From CAWIOX01 sp963837775 (GTDB taxonomy: Bacteria; Pseudomonadota; Gammaproteobacteria; Burkholderiales; Burkholderiaceae_D), in assembly GCA_963837775.1 (NCBI GenBank), contig CAWIOX010000029.1:62001-126000 (forward strand): a DNA stretch of 64,000 nt. Direction: 5' to 3'. Made by a program: the position numbers and the translations under genes. Shown one piece after another: positions 8,931 to 16,819 of the stretch; within the stretch, counting starts at the first letter, position 1; each line of letters starts with the position of its first letter. The notes under the pieces were generated by a model. It was not told the DNA's origin. It was given only the letters and a program-made list of their open reading frames with translations, and searched no databases.

Positions 8931-10178
8931 TCACTTCGCCGGACTGCAGAAATCACAATTCACACTTGATCCTGCTCCGAAGTAGTTCAACCACTGCTTC
9001 ATTACCCCAGAAACCGACATTGCCCTGTCACTCATCAATAGCGGTTTTTGTGTTTCTGAAAAATATTCACGCATCAAAAAACCATATGCAGCAATGCACA
9101 AGCTCGCATGATGATGAAAACCACGCCAGTTACGCCCTTCGTAATGACCAAGGCCGAATTCTTGCACGAGTTTCTGATAGTCGAGCTCGAATCGCCAGCG
9201 TGCCTTGATGGCATCAACCAACTCGACGAAAGTCGTGCCTTTCGGGAGCGTTGACATCCAATAGTGCGTTGGCTCAGCTTCGCCTTTAGGCCACTCGATA
9301 ATGAGCCACTCCTCCTTGCGTGGAAAATCACGATAGGCGGCGCGTACCCGCACTCTGGCAAAGCGAGAACGCAGCGGCGCAGATTCCCCTTGGCGCCAAG
9401 TTACGGTACGAAAGCACTGAGATGGGAGTGCTTTGGCCAACGCCAGCACCGAAATTGGCTGATGATTTTCATCTCGCGCAAGATGTATTTTTGTTTTACG
9501 GCGTTTGCCAGAGATCGGCACCACTATCGGTTGATACTCGCCCCACCAGACCGTCGTGCCGATGTGTACCCCGAGCACATAGAGGAGGCCCTGCTGGCTC
9601 AACCAATCGCGCAACGCGGTGTCATCGCCATAGGCTGCGCTCCCCAGCACCGTGCCGCGCGGGATCTCCGCTTTCAATGCGACTTCAATCTGCTCGCGGG
9701 CAATGTCGTTTTTGGTGGCAAAAGCGATCATTTCCGGCACACCAACTGCCAGGCAACGCTGGGGATCATCCGTCCACTCACGCGGCAGATATAAACGGTA
9801 GCTCAAAGGCAGGATACCTGCCCTTGTTCCCAGCGACAGACTGACCGCGACGCGGCAATCGTCGGCCTTGCCGGCTTGCTCGCAATATTGGCGTGCTACG
9901 CCAACCGAATCACCACACCCCTTCTTCGGAAAAACGGCATCATCAATGAACCACGTACAGCTGCCACCTCCAGTTAATGCCGGGAGAACCAGTCCGGCCA
10001 CTGTCGCCAATAATGCCTCATCACTCCACTCGGCATGGACCACCAGATGATGCATCGCTTGATGGGCCGAACGCGCATCTCCCAGACAACACCGCTCAGC
10101 TTGATTTCGATCCGGGTACAACACCTTGACCAATTCTTTGCAATAAGCTTCAAGCCGCCGCTCAATATCCAGGTTCAT
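8931..10178 (-). CDS. IS701-family transposase (DDE type)
   Basis: The 415-residue product matches the IS701 group: WFIDDAVFPKKG, SVGVARQYC, LPLSYRLYLPREWTDDPQR, AAYGDDTALRDWL and near the C-terminus YQKLVQEFGLGHYEGRNWRG then HHHASL. The first catalytic aspartate is within FIDD (residues 79-80). At the position where I expect the second, the usual pattern LADAAYGD is LGSAAYGD here, with serine at residue 180; if the alignment is right, the enzyme may be inactive. The reading frame is otherwise complete from ATG 10178. It lies between an AraC gene and a chemoreceptor and is the only full-length transposase in the window. Confidence 0.9.
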   Translation of the reverse strand: MNLDIERRLEAYCKELVKVLYPDRNQAERCCLGDARSAHQAMHHLVVHAEWSDEALLATVAGLVLPALTGGGSCTWFIDDAVFPKKGCGDSVGVARQYCEQAGKADDCRVAVSLSLGTRAGILPLSYRLYLPREWTDDPQRCLAVGVPEMIAFATKNDIAREQIEVALKAEIPRGTVLGSAAYGDDTALRDWLSQQGLLYVLGVHIGTTVWWGEYQPIVVPISGKRRKTKIHLARDENHQPISVLALAKALPSQCFRTVTWRQGESAPLRSRFARVRVRAAYRDFPRKEEWLIIEWPKGEAEPTHYWMSTLPKGTTFVELVDAIKARWRFELDYQKLVQEFGLGHYEGRNWRGFHHHASLCIAAYGFLMREYFSETQKPLLMSDRAMSVSGVMKQWLNYFGAGSSVNCDFCSPAK

Positions 10179-10232
10179 ACGGCATCCCTCGCACCAACGC
10201 CGATTCCTGACATTGTTGTATTTCTACTATGC
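8945..10232 (-). mobile_element. IS701-like insertion sequence, approximate ends
   Basis: Outside the transposase the ends look like imperfect inverted repeats: GCAGAAATCACAA on the left near 8945-8957 and, on the opposite strand, GTAGAAATACAACAA near 10218-10226. The transposase stop codon lies slightly beyond the left repeat, so the frame may read through the element end into host DNA. The right end falls at the last codon of the chemoreceptor gene. I could not identify a target-site duplication by eye, so the exact borders are uncertain by about 15 bp. Confidence 0.5.
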
Positions 10233-11858
10233 AACAGAACTAGCATGCAAGAGTTGACGCGGCGCGGCATGACCGGCACGCTCGAATGTAGCGGGATCGG
10301 TCTTCTGAATGCCGTCGATCCTGAAGACGCTGACAATACTCGCCAAGCTAGAGGCCTGTTCATGAAGCAACTGCGCGGCAGTAGCCGATTCCTCAACCAG
10401 AGATGCATTCTGTTGCGTGGCGGCGTCTATGCTGACGATGGCTTGATTAATCTTCTCAATCCCCTCCCTCTGCTCCTGGCTGGCAGATGAAATTTCATCG
10501 ACAATATTCGTTACCCGCTTAACACTGGCGACCACTTCGTTCATGGTTACCCCGGCTTGTTCGACTAGCCGGCTGCCGGCGCCAACCTGTTTGACGGAAT
10601 CATCGATCATGCCCTTTATTTCCCTGGCAGCAGCGGCTGAACGTTGCGCAAGATTGCGCACTTCGCTGGCGACAACGGCAAAACCGCTTCCCTGGACACC
10701 CGCCCTGGCCGCTTCTACCGCAGCATTCAACGCCAGTATATTGGTCTGAAAAGCGATCCCATCAATGACGCCGATGATGGCTGCGATTTTCTTGGATGAT
10801 GCGTCGATCGCATTCATCGTAGCAACGACATGATTGACTATTTTTCCGCCCTGCATGGCGATATCGGACGCAGATAAAGCGAGATTGCTCGCCTGCCGGG
10901 CATTATCTGCATTCTGCTTGACGGTTAAGGTCAGTTCTTCGATTGAAGATGCAGTTTCTTCCAGTGACGCAGCCTGTAGTTCCGTACGGCTGGACAAGTC
11001 ACGATTACCAGCTGCGATCTGATCCGATGCACTGACGATGCTATCGGTATCGGCGCGTACCCGTCCAACGAGAGCGGCCAGTTGCTCGCGCATCGACGCG
11101 ATTGCAAATAGCAGGCTGGAGCGATCGCTTTGCCTGATTGGAATATGAATCGCGAGATTGCCGCGAGCGATGTGCCCGGCGATGACAGTTGCCTCCATGG
11201 GTTCACCGCCAAGTTGCCGCAATAATCCTCGTGAAATCAGGGTGGCGATGACCATCCCGATAAGCAATGCCATGCAACTCACAAAAAGAATCCATGCGAT
11301 CGATTGCGCAAACAAGTCGCGGGATTTTTCGCTGGCCGCATTCACGTTCTGCTGGACAGACCGGAGAACCTCCTCCATCGCGACAACAGCTCTGTTGTGC
11401 AAAGGTCGGTTCTCATAGGCGATAAAATCGCCAAGCTCCTTCATCTGACCTTTGTCGCGCATGGGCCGGACACGGCTCAATCCGCTTGCCATTTTCAGCA
11501 ACATATTATTGATTTTCTGGAACCGCAGGTCACCTGCAAAATGAGGGGTCAGTTTCGTGAGCGCTGCAAGATAAACCATTTTCTGCGCATCCATCTTGTC
11601 GAGCTCCCGCATCGCTTCGGCATCGTCTGTAATCGCCAGCGCATTACTGGCCGACAATCCCGTTTGCGCGAGTGCTTCGCGAGCGATATAAAGTTGCTCA
11701 AGCTTTTCAATCCGCACCTTGTTCTGGTATTCCACCGTATCGGCAATCGCACGCATGCGATGCATGGAAAAAATGGAAAGAGCTATCATGAATACGGCCA
11801 GGATTCCAAAGCCGATACCCAGCCTGATTCCGATTTTTAGAGTATGGAGTGCATTCAT
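10227..11858 (-). CDS. Methyl-accepting chemotaxis protein
   Basis: A 543-residue chemoreceptor of Tsr type. It has a first membrane helix (about residues 11-30), a four-helix-bundle periplasmic domain, a second membrane helix (about 190-212, IAWILFVSCMALLIGMVIA), a HAMP segment and a long signalling domain with the CheW/CheA-binding hairpin IDGIAFQTNILALNAAVEAA. The start at 11858 is preceded by AGAAGAAA; the frame stays open upstream but that part does not resemble a receptor. The TAG stop coincides with the right edge of the IS701-like element, so the natural C-terminus may have been replaced. It follows the hydantoinase/Liv block on the same strand, so it may sense the same compound. Confidence 0.92.
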   Translation of the reverse strand: MNALHTLKIGIRLGIGFGILAVFMIALSIFSMHRMRAIADTVEYQNKVRIEKLEQLYIAREALAQTGLSASNALAITDDAEAMRELDKMDAQKMVYLAALTKLTPHFAGDLRFQKINNMLLKMASGLSRVRPMRDKGQMKELGDFIAYENRPLHNRAVVAMEEVLRSVQQNVNAASEKSRDLFAQSIAWILFVSCMALLIGMVIATLISRGLLRQLGGEPMEATVIAGHIARGNLAIHIPIRQSDRSSLLFAIASMREQLAALVGRVRADTDSIVSASDQIAAGNRDLSSRTELQAASLEETASSIEELTLTVKQNADNARQASNLALSASDIAMQGGKIVNHVVATMNAIDASSKKIAAIIGVIDGIAFQTNILALNAAVEAARAGVQGSGFAVVASEVRNLAQRSAAAAREIKGMIDDSVKQVGAGSRLVEQAGVTMNEVVASVKRVTNIVDEISSASQEQREGIEKINQAIVSIDAATQQNASLVEESATAAQLLHEQASSLASIVSVFRIDGIQKTDPATFERAGHAAPRQLLHASSVA

Positions 11859-11935
11859 TTTCTTCTCTGCTGAAACCGGATATGAACCGAAACCGATCAG
11901 TCGGGAGTGGACACCAGGCGATTTCCCTGCGCCTG

Positions 11936-11962
11936 AAAAACGCGCGGCAGGCAACGCCGCGC
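11936..11962 (-). terminator. Rho-independent terminator between binding-protein gene and chemoreceptor
   Basis: On the minus strand a 7-bp perfect stem (GCGCGGC / GCCGCGC, 11956-11962 and 11942-11948) with a 7-nt loop is followed by GTTTTTC at 11941-11935. It lies after the binding-protein stop codon and before the chemoreceptor start, so it probably ends the transporter transcript and gives the chemoreceptor a separate or read-through transcript. Confidence 0.7.
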
Positions 11963-12057
11963 TTGACAGCTTCCCAACGAGACCGTGCGCATTACAAGGC
12001 GTCACCCGATTGCAATGACAACCCTGTATGCGCCTGTCTTTCTGACATTTTCCGCCA

Positions 12058-13254
12058 CTACTTCTTTAGCAAGAAGTCCAGATCAACCGGCTTGGATATC
12101 GTCCAGTTATCGACGACGCCCGGCTTGCCGCCCTTGACTTCGGAGATCAGCATGCGAGCCTGGTTCTGATGATGCAGTTCCTTGGTGAAGGTTCTCGGGC
12201 CAAAAATTGTCGGCTCGTTCTTCATCTTTTCCATCTCCGCCACTACCGGGTCCGTATTGACGGTGTTGGCGCGCTTCACAGCTTTGGCCCACAAGTCGAT
12301 CAACATATACCCGGGGTATGCATATTGGCTCGATGGGCGAGCACCAAATTTCGCATTAAACTTCGCGTTGAATTCTTCGACCTTGGGGTTGGGGTCGTCG
12401 CCATAAATGGAGCCTTGTACCGGAACGACAAATCCGGACAGGTTAGGCACCGAACCCAACCAGTAATTTCCGTCCATCGCACTGCCGTTCAGAATCAGTG
12501 AATTGATGCCGGCAGCCCGCAATTGTCGTACCGCACTGGCACCGCCCGGCACATAGGAACACAGCATGATGGCATCCGGCTCTTTGCCCAGATTCTTGAT
12601 GCGAGTGATTTGCGACGCGATAGAAGCATCGCCATTTTTAAAGGTGTCGCGGCCGACAATCGCAGCGCCGCTCAACTGCGGGAACATCCATTCGAAACCT
12701 TTGCAAATCCCTTTGTCATATTCGATGGTCGTATCCAGGAGTACGTAGGCACTGCGTACGTTACGCTTCTTGTTCGACCATTCAGCCATTGTGGCACCCT
12801 GGACAGCCGCAAGGACGGACGAGCTGAAAGAGCGCTTCCCTACGCCCTGGATGCCGGCCTTGACGTCTTCGGCGCACAAAAAGAACGAGATCTTGCCGGC
12901 TTTTTCTGCCGCCATTGCGGCTGGTGCGCCATTATCGTAATCGCAGCTGACGACAACTAAATCAGCACCTTGCTCAAGCACCTGGAGCCCGGCTTTAGCG
13001 CTTTGCGCCCTGTCGGTCTTGGTATCGACTTCGATGACGCGAATTTTTTTGCCAAGCAAGCCGCCATTGCTGTTGATTTCATCGATTCGGATTAGCGCTG
13101 CGCGCTTGGCCGGTTCATCATAGGCTTCCATCCACCCGGACTGTGCGGTGGCAAACCCGACTACCAAATCCTTGGTTTCTGCCAATGCCTGCTTGCCTGC
13201 ACCGAATAGCGTCAGGCATGATGCCATCAAGGCAAGAGTTTTTGTAGTACGCAT
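12058..13254 (-). CDS. Liv-type ABC transporter substrate-binding protein
   Basis: A 398-residue periplasmic binding protein of the branched-chain amino acid/amide family (Peripla_BP_6). The signal peptide covers about residues 1-25 and ends QALAETKD. The mature part starts LVVGFATAQSGWMEAYDEPA and shows the usual two-lobe pattern with VIEVDTKTDRAQSAKAG. The start at 13254 is preceded by GGAGACAAATT. It is the last gene of the transporter set on this strand; two permeases, two ATPases and the two hydantoinase-type subunits precede it. Ligand identity cannot be read from sequence; a cyclic amide or amide fits the context. Confidence 0.9.
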   Translation of the reverse strand: MRTTKTLALMASCLTLFGAGKQALAETKDLVVGFATAQSGWMEAYDEPAKRAALIRIDEINSNGGLLGKKIRVIEVDTKTDRAQSAKAGLQVLEQGADLVVVSCDYDNGAPAAMAAEKAGKISFFLCAEDVKAGIQGVGKRSFSSSVLAAVQGATMAEWSNKKRNVRSAYVLLDTTIEYDKGICKGFEWMFPQLSGAAIVGRDTFKNGDASIASQITRIKNLGKEPDAIMLCSYVPGGASAVRQLRAAGINSLILNGSAMDGNYWLGSVPNLSGFVVPVQGSIYGDDPNPKVEEFNAKFNAKFGARPSSQYAYPGYMLIDLWAKAVKRANTVNTDPVVAEMEKMKNEPTIFGPRTFTKELHHQNQARMLISEVKGGKPGVVDNWTISKPVDLDFLLKK

Positions 13255-13297
13255 AATTTGTCTCCGTTTTTTTTAAATTGAATGCACTTGATTATTC

Positions 13298-14380
13298 TCA
13301 AGATGCTTTTGAAATAGGCTGCAGCGGCTTCCCGGAGGAAGCTGACGCGCCTAAATACCTGGAAAACCGAGGGAGGCGAATCTCCCGACTTCCCATCAGG
13401 CCGGAAGGCCTGTAAATCAGGATTAGCATCATCGCAACGCCAATCGCAATTTCCTGTACCCCATTCGGAATCGACAGCCGGACGCCGCCGATGACGAGTC
13501 CTTGTTCGAAGCGAATCAATATCTCCATCAGGGCGGAAATCGACACCACGCCTACAACCGCACCGGACAGGCTGCCGACGCCGCCTACCACCAGCATCGC
13601 CAGCGCGATGAAGGTTTTCCCGAGGTAGTACGCATCAGGATTGACCACACCGAGAAAATGCGCGTCAAGCACGCCGGCGATGCCGACAACGAACGCACTC
13701 ACAACGAATGCAATCAGGCGCGCCCGAAATACATTGACGCCGCACGCCTGCGCACCGGCCGGCTCCTCGCGCACCGCGCGCAATGCCAGCCCGAAGCGCG
13801 AGGCGCTATAGCCGGCCGCAATCGCCACAGCTACGGCAGCCCAGCCAAAGGCGACCCATACGTCAATATAGGTTGGGATGCCGATCACCGAACTGGTGCC
13901 ACCGGTGACGGAATCCCAGTTCGAATACACTACGTTGACCACGGCCAGAAAGGCGAAGGTGGCGATCGATGCGGCAATTCCAGACAATCGCATGATGAGC
14001 AGGCCGATCAGCAGTGCAACTGCGGCCGACAACAGGCCCGACAAGATCGCTGCCGGCAACACCGGCAACGCATAATCGAGCAGGAACGACGGCAACCCGG
14101 GCAGCATCATATTTTTCATTGCCGGAAGCACCGTTTGCCAAGCGGCGGCATAAGCTCCGATACACATGAAACCGACATGCCCGAAACTCATGACCCCGGA
14201 GTTGCCGATGAAGATATAAAGCCCGACGACAAGGGTGACCCGGATCAGCAGTTCGACGACGGTGCGTTCAAACCCGCTGAAACCGAACAGCCGAGCCACG
14301 CTCGCCAACGCCAGCAGGAACGCGCACAGTAGCAATGGCGTAACAAATGGCTGTAGTCTGAAAACAATTCCATTACGCAT
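13298..14380 (-). CDS. Liv-type ABC transporter permease (LivM-like)
   Basis: A 360-residue integral membrane protein with about ten hydrophobic segments. The LivM hallmark region YIFIGNSGVMSFGHVGFMCI is near residues 55-74, and a second conserved block is ALRAVREEPAGAQACGVNV. It forms the membrane channel with the permease encoded directly upstream, from which it is separated by two bases. The family usually has about 320-360 residues, so the length is normal. It is part of the hyuB-hyuA-livG-livF-livH-livM-binding protein series. Confidence 0.9.
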   Translation of the reverse strand: MRNGIVFRLQPFVTPLLLCAFLLALASVARLFGFSGFERTVVELLIRVTLVVGLYIFIGNSGVMSFGHVGFMCIGAYAAAWQTVLPAMKNMMLPGLPSFLLDYALPVLPAAILSGLLSAAVALLIGLLIMRLSGIAASIATFAFLAVVNVVYSNWDSVTGGTSSVIGIPTYIDVWVAFGWAAVAVAIAAGYSASRFGLALRAVREEPAGAQACGVNVFRARLIAFVVSAFVVGIAGVLDAHFLGVVNPDAYYLGKTFIALAMLVVGGVGSLSGAVVGVVSISALMEILIRFEQGLVIGGVRLSIPNGVQEIAIGVAMMLILIYRPSGLMGSREIRLPRFSRYLGASASSGKPLQPISKAS

Positions 14381-14382
14381 GA

Positions 14383-15300
14383 CTAAATCCTCTGAGTGGC
14401 AGAACTGGAAACGAAAAGTCCCTGTGGACGTATGATCAGAATCGCGATCACGGCGACATATACGAAGGCATCCCGGAACGGACGCGCATCAAGCGGCAGC
14501 ATGGCTTGCAACAGAATGCTGACCGCACCCATCAGGAAACCTGCCATGACAGCGCCGGGCAGGCTGCCCAAGCCACCGATGACGGTCGCGATGAACGCCA
14601 CCAGCATGACCGGTGCTCCCATGCGGATATCCGCAACGCCGGTCTGTGTAATCATCAGCAAACCGATGGTGGCGGCGAGCATTCCGCTGATAGCGAAGGA
14701 CAGCATGATGACGCGGTTGGCATGGACCCCCAGCATGCGCGCCATGGTGAAGTCTTCCGCTGCAGCACGCATCTCGAGGCCGATACGCGTACGCTTGAGA
14801 ATCCATACCAATCCCAGCAACACCATGATGCTGATCCCGACTGTGATTGACTGGAGAATCGGAACGCGCGCACCAAATATATCGATCGGCAGATTCAGGT
14901 TGGACCAGAGATTGACTGCTTTGGGGCGGCTGCCATACAACATCAGCAGGGAATTCTGGATTACAAATCCGAGGGCAAACGACGCAATCATCATGGTGGA
15001 GCCATTGGCGTTGCGCAGCTTGCGGAACACCAGAATCTCGGATGCAACCGAGATTCCGGCACCGATGGCCAGCACCAATGGCACCAGGATCAGCGCAGGC
15101 AAAGTGCCAATTCCCATGGAGACCATTGCCTCACTCGATGGGATGATCAGCGAAAATACGCAGAAAGCCATGAAGTCGCCATGCGCAAAGTTCACCAGGC
15201 GCATTACGCCGAAAATCAATGCGATTCCCAGCGCGCCCAATGCATACAGGCTGCCCAGGCTCAATGCGTCAAAAAAATACTGCAGGAAAGAAGCCAACAT
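14383..15300 (-). CDS. Liv-type ABC transporter permease (LivH-like)
   Basis: The 305-residue protein carries the LivH N-terminal signature GSLYALGALGIALIFGVMRL then VNFAHGDFM and a later GVHANRVIMLSFAISGMLA block. It has about eight membrane segments. I chose ATG 15300; the frame is open 29 codons further but that extension runs back into livF and is hydrophilic. The first codon lies ten bases after the livF stop codon, so the genes are almost certainly co-transcribed. Confidence 0.9.
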   Translation of the reverse strand: MLASFLQYFFDALSLGSLYALGALGIALIFGVMRLVNFAHGDFMAFCVFSLIIPSSEAMVSMGIGTLPALILVPLVLAIGAGISVASEILVFRKLRNANGSTMMIASFALGFVIQNSLLMLYGSRPKAVNLWSNLNLPIDIFGARVPILQSITVGISIMVLLGLVWILKRTRIGLEMRAAAEDFTMARMLGVHANRVIMLSFAISGMLAATIGLLMITQTGVADIRMGAPVMLVAFIATVIGGLGSLPGAVMAGFLMGAVSILLQAMLPLDARPFRDAFVYVAVIAILIIRPQGLFVSSSATQRI

Positions 15301-15310
15301 TTTTCGCTTT

Positions 15311-16030
15311 CTAATGGGAGTCGAAACCAAAGTAAGCGCGCTGCATTTCATCGCTGCGTAAATCCCGCGCATTACCCTCCAGAACAATCTGACCGCTACG
15401 CAACATAACGATCCGGCCGCCGACGATGAGTGCGCGCGTCGAGCTTTGCTCGACGATCAGCAAGGTCAGTCCATTTTGGTCGCGCAGTCTGATGAGTGCT
15501 TCATAGACCTGGTCGATCACCTTTGGCGCCAGACCTAATGACGGTTCATCGATGGCCAATAAAGCGGGACGCGTCATCAGTGCCCGTGCGATCACCAGCA
15601 TTTGCTGCTGCCCGCCTGATAGCACGCCGGCCTGGCTGTGCCGTCTCTCCTGAAGAACCGGGAATTCATGCAACAACATCTGCAGGTCGCGTTCAACCTG
15701 ATCCCGGTCCTTGCGCATGCCTGCGCCGACACGCAAGTTCTCTTCCACTGAAAGGGAACCAAATACATGACGGCCTTCCGGCACCATCGACACGCCAAGG
15801 CGTGCGACCGACTCCGGCGCCATCTCGGTAACCTGTTTGCCACTGACAGTGACCGCTCCGGCACATACCGGCGTCACGCCGGACAATGCGCGCAACAAGG
15901 TCGATTTCCCGGCGCCGTTAGGTCCTGTGACGAAAACGGTTTCACCCGCATTGATCTTCAGATTGACGCCGCGCAGGGCGGTGATCCCGCCGTAACGCAC
16001 CGATACTTCCTGAACATTTAACAAACTCAT
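15311..16030 (-). CDS. Liv-type ABC transporter ATP-binding protein (LivF-like)
   Basis: This 239-residue ATPase has Walker A GPNGAGKST (about residues 35-43), signature VLSGGQQQMLVIARAL and Walker B LLAIDEPSLGLAP. These are intact, in contrast to the variant Walker A in the second transporter's LivF. Its start codon overlaps the livG stop codon by four bases (ATGA), a sign of translational coupling. Length and motifs are typical of LivF. Confidence 0.93.
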   Translation of the reverse strand: MSLLNVQEVSVRYGGITALRGVNLKINAGETVFVTGPNGAGKSTLLRALSGVTPVCAGAVTVSGKQVTEMAPESVARLGVSMVPEGRHVFGSLSVEENLRVGAGMRKDRDQVERDLQMLLHEFPVLQERRHSQAGVLSGGQQQMLVIARALMTRPALLAIDEPSLGLAPKVIDQVYEALIRLRDQNGLTLLIVEQSSTRALIVGGRIVMLRSGQIVLEGNARDLRSDEMQRAYFGFDSH

Positions 16031-16818
16031 GACAAGGTCTCCCCGATAGAGGCTTCGGCAGCAGGATCAATATCGCACTGGGTGCCCATGTACGCATGGC
16101 GCACTTGTTCGCTGTCGCGAATAATTTGCGGCGATCCCTGTTCGATGATTTCACCGCTGTCGAGAACGAAGATGTATTCACAGGTATCGAGCACCATGCG
16201 AATATTGTGTTCAATCAGCAATACTCCGCAGCCGATTTCATCCACGATCCTCTTGATCAGAGTCGACAGATCGTGCGCCTCATGCTCGGACATCCCGGCC
16301 GCCGGCTCGTCAAGCAGAAGGAACGCCGGGTTGAGCATGACCGCCCGGCCGATTGAGACGCGACGTTCATCGGTATAGGGCAATGCGCCCGACATCAACT
16401 CGCTCAGGTGCCCGATTCCCATCCACGCCAAGACACGGTCCGCTTCCAGTCCGGCCTGACGGCGATTCAAACCCATCGAGACACCAGTGACCTCAAGGTT
16501 ATCGCGCACCGACAACTCACGGAACAAACGCCCGGACTGGAACGTGCGAGCGATGCCGAGATGCCGCACCTGATCCGGCCGCAAACCTTCGATCGCCCGG
16601 CCATTCAGCAGGATTGCCCCCTCGGTCGGTTGCTGGAATCCGGTCAGCACGTTGACCATCGTGGTCTTGCCCGCGCCATTGGGGCCGATCAGTCCGGTCA
16701 CCATCCCCAACGGCACGCTCAACTGAACATTGCCCAGTGCCCGTACGCCTGCGTAGGTGACCGATACCCCCTCGGCCGTGAGGCCGAGGTTCGCACCGCT
16801 ATTTGATGCGGAAGTCAT
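16027..16818 (-). CDS. Liv-type ABC transporter ATP-binding protein (LivG-like)
   Basis: A 263-residue ATPase when started at ATG 16818, which immediately follows the hydantoinase A stop codon; ATG 16839, inside the upstream gene, is an alternative that adds seven residues. It has Walker A GPNGAGKTT, the LivG-specific GIARTFQSGRLFRELSV block, a signature region ALPYTDERRVSIGRAVML and Walker B AFLLLDEPAAGMSEHE. It pairs with LivF to drive the importer. The signature is less canonical than LSGGQ, which is common in LivG. Confidence 0.9.
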   Translation of the reverse strand: MTSASNSGANLGLTAEGVSVTYAGVRALGNVQLSVPLGMVTGLIGPNGAGKTTMVNVLTGFQQPTEGAILLNGRAIEGLRPDQVRHLGIARTFQSGRLFRELSVRDNLEVTGVSMGLNRRQAGLEADRVLAWMGIGHLSELMSGALPYTDERRVSIGRAVMLNPAFLLLDEPAAGMSEHEAHDLSTLIKRIVDEIGCGVLLIEHNIRMVLDTCEYIFVLDSGEIIEQGSPQIIRDSEQVRHAYMGTQCDIDPAAEASIGETLS

Positions 16819-16819
16819 G

